Below are positions 1 through 6,795 of a stretch of 64,000 bases of DNA, piece by piece. Where the stretch lies: contig NZ_JAOXLP010000011.1 of the NCBI RefSeq assembly GCF_025791835.1, positions 1 through 64,000 of the forward strand, written 5' to 3'. The position numbers were made by a program, and so were the translations under genes. Within the stretch, counting starts at the first letter, position 1. Every line of letters starts with the position of its first letter. This DNA is from Roseomonas xinghualingensis. Its GTDB lineage: Bacteria > Pseudomonadota > Alphaproteobacteria > Acetobacterales > Acetobacteraceae. The notes under the pieces are model-generated. The model was not told where the DNA came from, did not search any database, and saw only the letters and a list, made by a program, of their open reading frames with translations.

Positions 1-1158
1 GGCTTCTCGGGCGGCACGCTGGAGCGGCCGGCCCTGCAGCGGCTGCTCCGCGACATCGAGCAGGGGAGGGTGGATGTGGTGGTGGTCTATAAGATCGACC
101 GCCTGTCCCGCTCGCTGATGGACTTCTCCCGCCTGGTGGAGGTCTTTGATGCGCATGGGGTGACCTTCGTCTCCATCACCCAGTCCTTCAACACCACGAC
201 CAGCATGGGGCGGCTGACGCTCAACATCCTGCTCAGCTTTGCCCAGTTCGAGCGCGAGGTGATCGGCGAGCGGATCCGGGACAAGTTCGCGGCCTCCCGG
301 GCGCGCGGCATGTGGATGGGCGGCAAGGTACCGCTCGGCTACGACGTGCGGGAGCGGAAGCTGGTCATCAACGCGGCCGAGGCCGTGACGGTCCGGCGCG
401 TGTTCGAGCTCTTTCTGGACACCGCGTCCGGCACCGAGACGGCCCGCCAGCTCCAGGCGGAGGGCCGAACCACCAAGTCGGGACGGCTGCTGAACAAGGG
501 CGACGTCTACAAGCTGCTGAATAACCGCACCTATATCGGTGAGGCCACCCATAAGGGGAAGGTCTTTCCCGGCGAGCACGCAGCCATCATCGAGCGCCGC
601 ACCTGGGACCAGGTGCATGTCCTTCTGCGGGAGAGCCCGCGCAGCCGCGGCAACGTCACTCGAAACCAGACGCCGGCACTGCTGAAGGGGCTGCTGTTCG
701 GGGTGGACGGCCTGGCCATGTCGCCAACCCATACCCGGCACCGCGGGCGGCTCTACCGCTACTATGTCAGCCAGGCGGTGCTGAAAGGGGCGGGCCTATC
801 CGAGAAGGCCGACCCCACCTTTGTTCGGCGCATCCCGGCGGCGGCCATTGAGACGGCGGTGGTCGGGCAGGTTCGTGCGCTGCTGCGGCAGCCGGAGATC
901 ATCGTCGGCACCTGGACGGCGGCACGGGCCGGTGATCCGGAGCTCACCGAAGCCGAGACGCGGGAGACCCTGCATCAGCTGGAGCCGCTCTGGGAGGAGC
1001 TGTTCCCCGCCGAGCAGGCGCGGATCCTGCGGCTGCTGGTAGAGCGGGTGACGGTGTCGAGCACGGGCGCTGACATCCAGTTCCGGGTAGAGGGGCTGGC
1101 CAGTCTGATGCGGGATCTGGGGGCCGCTAACGTCCAGATGTTGGAGGCGGCGGAATGA
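1..1158 (+). CDS. Large serine recombinase, 5' end cut by window
   Basis: The frame is open from base 1 (reading GFSGGTLERPAL), so the start codon and the N-terminal catalytic serine lie outside the window. What is visible is the rest of the resolvase domain (YKIDRLSRSL, then ITQSFNTTTSMGRL and the helix around FAQFERE), followed by a recombinase domain (KVPLGYDVRERKL, LLNNRTYIGEATHKG) and a C-terminal helical region. The stretch that is normally a zinc ribbon (FGVDGLAMSPTHTRHRG) has lost its cysteines, as seen in many proteobacterial relatives. The family integrates, excises or inverts DNA. The stop overlaps the next start by 4 bp (ATGA), so the two genes are translationally coupled. Probably the recombinase of the mobile region that follows; the attachment sites were not found. 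Confidence 0.93.
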   Translation, partial: GFSGGTLERPALQRLLRDIEQGRVDVVVVYKIDRLSRSLMDFSRLVEVFDAHGVTFVSITQSFNTTTSMGRLTLNILLSFAQFEREVIGERIRDKFAASRARGMWMGGKVPLGYDVRERKLVINAAEAVTVRRVFELFLDTASGTETARQLQAEGRTTKSGRLLNKGDVYKLLNNRTYIGEATHKGKVFPGEHAAIIERRTWDQVHVLLRESPRSRGNVTRNQTPALLKGLLFGVDGLAMSPTHTRHRGRLYRYYVSQAVLKGAGLSEKADPTFVRRIPAAAIETAVVGQVRALLRQPEIIVGTWTAARAGDPELTEAETRETLHQLEPLWEELFPAEQARILRLLVERVTVSSTGADIQFRVEGLASLMRDLGAANVQMLEAAE

Positions 1159-1571
1159 GTGCTGCGGAAACCTCATCTCCCGCCAGCCTCACGGTCTGGG
1201 TGCCTCTGACGATCCGGCGCCGGCCAGGGCGGAAGACGGTGGTCACGCCGGAGGGGGGGATGAGCCCTGCCGTGCCCAGGCCAGCCACCCAGACGCATGG
1301 TGACCCGGCGCTCGTGAAAGCGTTGGCCCGGGCGTTCCGGTATCAGCGCATGCTGGACGACGGCCAGTACGCGTCGATCACTGAGATGGCTAAGGCCGAG
1401 AAGCTTGACCGGGGATACATGGGGCGGTTGTTGCAGCTGACCCTGCTGGCCCCAAACATCGTCGAGGCGGCTCTCAACGGGTCTGCACCTGGTCCCGACC
1501 TGCCGCGCCTCATGGACCCCTTCACGATAGAATGGCGCGAGCAGCGAGCAGCTCTCTTGCGCACGAGCTGA
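1155..1571 (+). CDS. Small recombinase-partner protein, HTH-like
   Basis: A 138-residue protein whose ATG overlaps the recombinase stop. The N-terminal half is basic and extended (VPLTIRRRPGRKTVV). The C-terminal half is helical, with a likely DNA-binding helix-turn-helix around SITEMAKAEKLDRGYMGRLL and the conserved run LTLLAPNIVEAALNG. In many alphaproteobacteria a protein of this kind sits directly after a large serine recombinase. Its job is not established; a recombination directionality or regulatory role is an inference from position. A decayed relative lies at 2948-3212. Confidence 0.75.
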   Translation: MSAAETSSPASLTVWVPLTIRRRPGRKTVVTPEGGMSPAVPRPATQTHGDPALVKALARAFRYQRMLDDGQYASITEMAKAEKLDRGYMGRLLQLTLLAPNIVEAALNGSAPGPDLPRLMDPFTIEWREQRAALLRTS

Positions 1572-1769
1572 GCGGACGCTCGTCCTCGGCCGGTCCTCTA
1601 GGTCCGCCATCGAGGCGTACTTGAGCGAGGATGGCCCTTTCGTGAGCGATGCACTGGGACGCCGCTCTCCTGTCAGCAGAAATTGCGATAGCCTCGAGAC
1701 CTCTGGGCTCCGGTCCGCCCAGATCGGAGAAGCTCGCCTGCCGCGAGCGGCAAACACCTGGAGAACTTC

Positions 1770-2963
1770 TTGCTTTATCTAGCCCGGACCGACAGCACCG
1801 CCACATCAGCGCTCGTGCGCCGGGCAGCCCCCCCGCCCGTGCCTGGCGTCGGCCCCGAACGCTGGCTGCAGGAGCGGCTCTATAACGCGCCCGGCCTTCT
1901 GTTGGCGGGAGCGGCCTCCCCCCGCCATGCGCGCCTCCGCTCTGTATGCATCGAGCTGCCCCTTCGCGACGTCGGCTATGCCGATTGGTTCGGAGTTACT
2001 CCCGAGGGCGAGATCGCGCTCGCTGAGGTGAAGCTTGGCACGAACGCCGAGGCGCGTCGCGAGGTGGTCGCGCAGGCGCTTGAATACCACGCCGCCCTCC
2101 GACGCCTGTCCTTCTCCTCGCTTGAGGAAGCCTGCTTGCGCGCCGAGCGCACCACCCTCACGACCGAAGCTGGCCTCTACGAGAGGTCTGGCGCCGGAGA
2201 GGCGGGCCTCGCCCCAGACGAGTTCGTGGAGAGGGTCGAGGCGAACCTCCGACGCGGGTCGTCCCTCCTCGCGATCGTCCTTGACCGCATGCCGGAGCGC
2301 CTCGCGCGGCTCGTGGCAGAGACAATCGCCGACCAGCCGGCGCTTCCCTTTGACGTCTCGCTGATCGAGGTCGGGCTCTATGACGCCCCGGACGGCGGGA
2401 TCGTACTCGCTCCCGTGCTCCGCGGCGCCGCGCTCGCGGTCACCCGGGCGGTGGTCCGCCTCGAAGGCCCGCTCGCGGCTGAGCCGGTCGCTGCCGGTAC
2501 GCCGGAGCGTGCTGCCCGCCCAGGTGCACGGTCGTTCGGGGAGTTCCTTGCAGCCCTTGATGCTGTCTCGCCCGGAGTGGCTGTCCGCTTTGGGACTTTC
2601 CTCGAGACGGCGGCGAGGAGCGGCGTTACGGCCCAGGTCGCACGATCGCTCATCCTACGTCTGGCGGGAGTGAACATTGGCTCACTTGGAACCACGGGTG
2701 AGCTCCAGGTGTATGCCACGGAGCCCGCGCGGGAAGCTGGCTGGGCAGCGTTCGAGGCTTACCTGGAAGCGATGTCGGCGGTGGTCGGCGTGCCTCTGGT
2801 CTCCCTCGCTAGCGGCGAGCGACGGCTCCGCTGCGACCTAACAGCCCTTCTCGACCGGCAAGACGGTTGGATCGAGGCGCTTCTGGCGTATCGCGACGCC
2901 GTGGCACCCGACGCTCCTACGACGGAGCCAAAGGCCGTGCCCCCGTTGATCCTTGGCTCTTAA
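1770..2963 (+). CDS. PD-(D/E)XK nuclease-like protein
   Basis: A 397-residue protein beginning at TTG, supported by GGAG at 1760-1763 six bases upstream; no better in-frame start is seen. Residues 30-110 fit the PD-(D/E)XK core: E30 in a helix, D72 (ADWFGV), E86 and K88 (the EVK strand) and Q102/Y106 (AQALEY), a set found in restriction-like nucleases. The C-terminal 250 residues match nothing I recognise. It stands between the recombinase pair and a broken copy of the partner gene, so it is cargo of the mobile region. DNA cleavage is inferred from the motif; the target is unknown. The last few codons overlap DNA homologous to the partner gene, so the C terminus may have been reset by a recombination junction. 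Confidence 0.7.
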   Translation: MLYLARTDSTATSALVRRAAPPPVPGVGPERWLQERLYNAPGLLLAGAASPRHARLRSVCIELPLRDVGYADWFGVTPEGEIALAEVKLGTNAEARREVVAQALEYHAALRRLSFSSLEEACLRAERTTLTTEAGLYERSGAGEAGLAPDEFVERVEANLRRGSSLLAIVLDRMPERLARLVAETIADQPALPFDVSLIEVGLYDAPDGGIVLAPVLRGAALAVTRAVVRLEGPLAAEPVAAGTPERAARPGARSFGEFLAALDAVSPGVAVRFGTFLETAARSGVTAQVARSLILRLAGVNIGSLGTTGELQVYATEPAREAGWAAFEAYLEAMSAVVGVPLVSLASGERRLRCDLTALLDRQDGWIEALLAYRDAVAPDAPTTEPKAVPPLILGS

Positions 2964-3212
2964 GGTCCCTAGCCCGGGCCCTCCGGTGTCAACGCATGCT
3001 TGACGAGGGGCGATGCGGCTCAATCAGTGAGTAGGCTGAGGCGAGGGTACGGGACGCGGCTATCTCGGCAGCGTACTGCGGCTGACGCTGCTCGCGCCCG
3101 ACCTCGCTCAGACGCTGCTGGACGGCTGAGCGCCAACTAGATTCACGCTGGCGCGGCTGCTAGGCCGCTCCCGACGCCCTGGACCGAGCAACATGCGCTG
3201 TTGGGCTGCCCG
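2948..3212 (+). pseudogene. Decayed copy of the recombinase-partner gene
   Basis: Translation in shifting frames recovers the protein at 1155-1571. From 2948 it reads DPWLLRSLARALRCQRMLDE, against DPALVKALARAFRYQRMLDD. It then meets a TAG inside the HTH and resumes one frame over as RGYLGSVLRLTLLAPDL, against RGYMGRLLQLTLLAPNI, ending in TGA after LLDG. A weaker trace (PWTEQHALLG against IEWREQRAALL) reaches about 3212. At least one frameshift and two stops make this a dead gene. It marks a second, older recombinase unit or a duplicated end of the element. Confidence 0.8.
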
Positions 3213-3532
3213 CCCGGTCCTTCAACACGAGCGTGCTAGCGACGCGGATCACCTTCACCGTCGAGGAAAGAGGGCATGTCGGTCGGATTGCTCGTCCGCG
3301 CTGCGCCCGCTCCAGCGGTTCGGAAATCGCTCTGCAGATCTGGAAATATGGCATTTCGTCAGGTGTCGCTCCGAACTCAGTGGCGCGCCGGATGCGTTCG
3401 ACATAATATCGAAGGAAATATGGGATCGGCCAAAGTGACCCTCGCTGCGAACATTTGGCCATGTGAGCCGCAGACGCACCGTGCGTGGCTACGACTCGAG
3501 GCCATTGTTTGCAGCGGCCGGAGGTTTTTTGC
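3213..3532. other. Gap upstream of hydrolase–CHAT genes
   Basis: About 320 bases with no convincing gene: the short open frames here lack a recognisable product and a ribosome site. This is the likely promoter region of the hydrolase–CHAT pair. The one structured element seen is the inverted repeat at 3397-3413. Confidence 0.5.
3397..3413. promoter_or_regulatory. Inverted repeat around a -10-like box
   Basis: TTCGA, seven bases, TCGAA, with CATAAT (3402-3407) inside the spacer. A 5 bp palindrome placed on a possible -10 box, 120 bases before the hydrolase start, would suit an operator. No clear -35 box was seen, so this is tentative. Confidence 0.3.
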
Positions 3533-4933
3533 GTGAGACCCTATCCGGACCTGGTTGTGTTCTTGCCTGGCATCGGCGGTTCATCCCTCTTGCGCGACGG
3601 TCGCACCATCTGGGGCGGAACGTGGCGTGCTATGGCGAATGCAATCGCTGGAGGTGGATTGGCCAAGCTGGCGCTGCCAGTCGGCGAAGGTAGGGATGAC
3701 CATGGATGCGGCGTCGAAGTGGGGAGCGTAGTCGATGATGTTCACGTTGTCCCGGGGCTGTGGAAGATTGATGCGTACGGTGGCTTCTGTTCGATGCTCG
3801 CCGCTTCAGTCGGCCTCGTTGAGGGGGAGAACTTCCACCGCTTCGCATACGATTGGCGACGCGACAACCGCCTATCGGCCATAAGGCTGGCCAACTTTGC
3901 CCAACGGTGGCTGTCGTCGTGGCGCATGCGGTCCGGCAACGTCGATGCGCGGATAGTCCTGGTCGCACATAGCATGGGCGGGCTCGTGGCGCGCCGTTAT
4001 GTTGAGTGCCTAGATGGATGGCGCGTCGTACGGCGCCTCTTCACAATTGGCACTCCGCACCGGGGATCCCTCGACGCTCTAGGATGTTTGGTAAACGGGT
4101 ACGCTAAAGGGATTGGTCCGCTGAGAGTGGACGCGACTGCGCCCCTAAGATCATTCCCGTCGGTCTACCAACTCCTTCCCACCTTCTCCTGCGTCGTGAC
4201 TAGTGAAGGGATGGTTCGGGTCCAAGATGCTCCTCTTGAAGGCGACGTCGGCGCCCAGGTCCGTGCCGGCGCGCTCGACGCGGCGAAGTTTCACGCGGAG
4301 ATCCGAGAAGCCGCCGAAATGAACCGAAGCATGGTGGGCTATCCCTCGGATTATCTTTCGCCCATTGCCTCGGCGCGTCAGCCCACCTTCCAATCTGCCC
4401 GCCCTCTTGCTTCGGGGATCGAGCTGCTTCGCACCTTTGAAGATGAGGACCACGGCGGCGACGGTACAGTGCCCATGGTATCTGCCGTGCCGCACGGGAT
4501 CGATGCATCGGCCGTCACCCACGTCTGGGGGCTGCACTCTCGCCTAGTCGCGGAGGAGGGGCTGCGGGAGCACGTACTCGGAGCGCTGAGGGCCGGCCGA
4601 GTTCCGATGGAGCGCTTCCGCTCGGCGGGTGGAGCCAAGCAGGTCCGGCTTGAGCTTGAGGACGCATGCGAGGCGGATGTGACCTTCGAACTGGCTGCGG
4701 CAGTCGACGACATGAGCGAGCAGACACTCTCGGCGGAGGCCGTGCGTTCCGAGGATGGCATGGTGCTGAGGACGACTCTCCACAGGAGCGGTCGGCGCTA
4801 CGTTGGTCCGATATCGCTTCCGGAGGGCGCGTGGCGTGTAGCGGTGCGGGGAACGAAGGCCGCTGCAGCGGAGGACTTGGTACTGGCGCTGCGTTCTGAC
4901 GGCTCGGTAGCGGGCAAGGCTGCAGGAGGATGA
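3533..4933 (+). CDS. LCAT-like alpha/beta hydrolase
   Basis: GTG at 3533 is preferred over an in-frame ATG at 3485 because GGAGG (3520-3524) lies eight bases before it, giving 466 residues. The N terminus carries the oxyanion-side loop FLPGIGGSSL. The nucleophile elbow AHSMGG places serine near 147. GGDGTVP supplies aspartate near 310 and WGLHSRL histidine near 335, completing a triad in the order of lecithin:cholesterol acyltransferase-like lipases. Residues 355-466 look like an added beta-rich domain. No signal peptide is seen, so it should act in the cytoplasm. The stop overlaps the CHAT start by 4 bp. Working inference: a lipase or acyl-ester hydrolase effector in a conflict system, controlled by or partnered with the CHAT protein. 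Confidence 0.82.
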   Translation: MRPYPDLVVFLPGIGGSSLLRDGRTIWGGTWRAMANAIAGGGLAKLALPVGEGRDDHGCGVEVGSVVDDVHVVPGLWKIDAYGGFCSMLAASVGLVEGENFHRFAYDWRRDNRLSAIRLANFAQRWLSSWRMRSGNVDARIVLVAHSMGGLVARRYVECLDGWRVVRRLFTIGTPHRGSLDALGCLVNGYAKGIGPLRVDATAPLRSFPSVYQLLPTFSCVVTSEGMVRVQDAPLEGDVGAQVRAGALDAAKFHAEIREAAEMNRSMVGYPSDYLSPIASARQPTFQSARPLASGIELLRTFEDEDHGGDGTVPMVSAVPHGIDASAVTHVWGLHSRLVAEEGLREHVLGALRAGRVPMERFRSAGGAKQVRLELEDACEADVTFELAAAVDDMSEQTLSAEAVRSEDGMVLRTTLHRSGRRYVGPISLPEGAWRVAVRGTKAAAAEDLVLALRSDGSVAGKAAGG

Positions 4934-6795
4934 ATGGGATCTACAGGCAGTGGCGAGACCTGGCCGAGCTTGCCGGCATCGTAGAAGCTTTGATGGAGCG
5001 CCGCTTTCCCGGCGAGCTACTTTGCCTGCGCCTTGAATGGTCAGGAAGGAAGATACGGGTTGAGGGCGAGATAGCAAGCGAGACAGCACGCTCCACGCTG
5101 CTGCGTCATCTGTCAGCCATACCCGGAACGCCCACTCTCATCGACGAGTTGACGGTCACAGGCTTCTTCGAGCCCGCTACTAACGATGATTGGTTCCTCA
5201 GACGGCAGCCGACGGGCGCGACCGAAAGTGACTCCGTCGCTCAAGGCGAGCGAGACCATGAACGGGGGAAGGAAGCTATCGTTCGCCATCCCTCCTTGCA
5301 GCCGGAGGGGCGGCTAGCGGCGGGCGCGACGATTGGAGTGATCGTGGATCTGACCGAAGCGGCTGAGACTTTCGGATCGCCCGCTCTGCAGCTCGCGAGG
5401 CTTGCCCCTGGCTGGGGTCAACTCGACGTCGACGTTCTAATAACATCTCGTGCATTCGTCCACCCGCTGCGAGGGTCGATTCGCGTGCTCGAGGAAGGCG
5501 GATCACGGCCTGCGCGGCTGCCGGCTGTGTTGCGTGACGACCTGACCTCAGGCGCTGCAATCGAAGTCTCGCTCATGTTCTTCGAGGAGCAACGGTTCTG
5601 CGGAAGCTGGGACACTAGGCTGGGTGTCGTCGCCGGAGAGTCGGGCGTCGATCCCAGTTTGGCCGCTCCGAGAAAACCGATAATCTCAATTGCATCGTCA
5701 GCGGGAAAGCCCGACCTGACGATTGTCATCAGGAGTCTGGGAGGGGAGAGGCTAGACTGGAATTGGCAACTCCCACGCGGCATCGAATTGGGCCTCGGCT
5801 CCATAGCCGGTTCAGTGCAAGTGGCTGATCCGAGGGGGTACGCCCGAGAGCTGCTGCGCGCTTGTCCACTGATGCCGGGTGCGGCTGTCAAACGACGTAT
5901 GGTAAGTATCGGAGAGGACATCTGGCTGAAAACGCCTCAGGAATTCCGAACAACATACGCGGCTTTGCGTGAGCGGCTTGGACCGAATTTCTCCATACAA
6001 CTTCTACTGGATGAGCACAGCATACCTTGGGAGATGATGGTCCCTGATGTTGAAGGAGCCGAGGCACTTTACTTGACGCATCCGATCGCCAGATGGCCTG
6101 TCGCGAACGGGGCGGACATGCCGTGGACGCTGCCAACAGGGGCTATCTGTAGCTTCGTGCCGCAATACAGGGACAACCGTACTCTTCCAGCTGCGCTGCT
6201 CGAGGGCGAATGGCTCGAGAATAGCCTTGGAGCACTGCGCCGTAAGGCCAGCGTCGATGGCTTCCTTTCCCTTATGGGATGTACTGACGCGCCAGGGCCG
6301 GTCTCGATGGTGCACTTTGCCGGGCACGGGCGCGCTGCCAACGAGGACGGCGGCGCTGGACTGCTGATGGAGGATGATTGGGTTATTGCCAGCGACCTCA
6401 ACTCCAAAAGCGCGAGTTTGGGAATGCGCGATCGGTCCATGGTGGTGCTCAACGCCTGTGAAATGGCAGACGTTGGGAGCGAACTGGGCTGGGTCTCGGG
6501 CTGGGCTCCACTCCTCGTGCGTCACCGTTTCGGAGCTGTGATTGCGCCGTTGTGGCGTGTTCAGGACAACGCTGCCCACGAGGTAATCGTGTCCGGCCTC
6601 CACCGTATGTATCGTGCTGGGTATGGTATCGGAGCGGCGTTCGCCGCAGCGCGCGCTGAACGTGCGTCGGATTCCGCCGCCGCCTATGCCTTCATAACGT
6701 ACGGCGACGTAATGGCTACTATTGGCCGCTACGCAGTTACGATCGCCGCAGCGAGCGGCACGTCCGCTTCGACTTGTGTCAAAACCTCCGTGTAA
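4930..6795 (+). CDS. CHAT-domain (caspase-fold) protease
   Basis: A 621-residue protein coupled to the hydrolase gene. AGGAGG (4924-4929) abuts the ATG, an unusually short spacing. Residues 27-80 resemble a BON-type alpha/beta fold (KIRVEGEIASE, IDELTVTG). Residues 125-260 appear beta-rich and are unassigned. Residues about 300-620 are a CHAT domain with the caspase dyad in place: histidine 466 in VHFAGHG and cysteine 510 in VVLNACE, then the typical GAVIAPLWRVQD and AFAAARAE segments. CHAT proteases cut partner proteins in bacterial immune and cell-death systems. The adjacent lipase is the obvious candidate substrate or effector, which is inference. The 3' end overlaps the opposing S8 gene by 67 bp. 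Confidence 0.88.
   Translation: MNGIYRQWRDLAELAGIVEALMERRFPGELLCLRLEWSGRKIRVEGEIASETARSTLLRHLSAIPGTPTLIDELTVTGFFEPATNDDWFLRRQPTGATESDSVAQGERDHERGKEAIVRHPSLQPEGRLAAGATIGVIVDLTEAAETFGSPALQLARLAPGWGQLDVDVLITSRAFVHPLRGSIRVLEEGGSRPARLPAVLRDDLTSGAAIEVSLMFFEEQRFCGSWDTRLGVVAGESGVDPSLAAPRKPIISIASSAGKPDLTIVIRSLGGERLDWNWQLPRGIELGLGSIAGSVQVADPRGYARELLRACPLMPGAAVKRRMVSIGEDIWLKTPQEFRTTYAALRERLGPNFSIQLLLDEHSIPWEMMVPDVEGAEALYLTHPIARWPVANGADMPWTLPTGAICSFVPQYRDNRTLPAALLEGEWLENSLGALRRKASVDGFLSLMGCTDAPGPVSMVHFAGHGRAANEDGGAGLLMEDDWVIASDLNSKSASLGMRDRSMVVLNACEMADVGSELGWVSGWAPLLVRHRFGAVIAPLWRVQDNAAHEVIVSGLHRMYRAGYGIGAAFAAARAERASDSAAAYAFITYGDVMATIGRYAVTIAAASGTSASTCVKTSV

Noticed and set aside
3193..3479. Short open frames on both strands upstream of the lipase
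   Set aside because: No ribosome site, no recognisable product, and partly over the pseudogene.
3485..3532. Longer N terminus for the lipase from ATG 3485
   Set aside because: The added 16 residues are uncharacteristic and a GTG at 3533 has a far better ribosome site.
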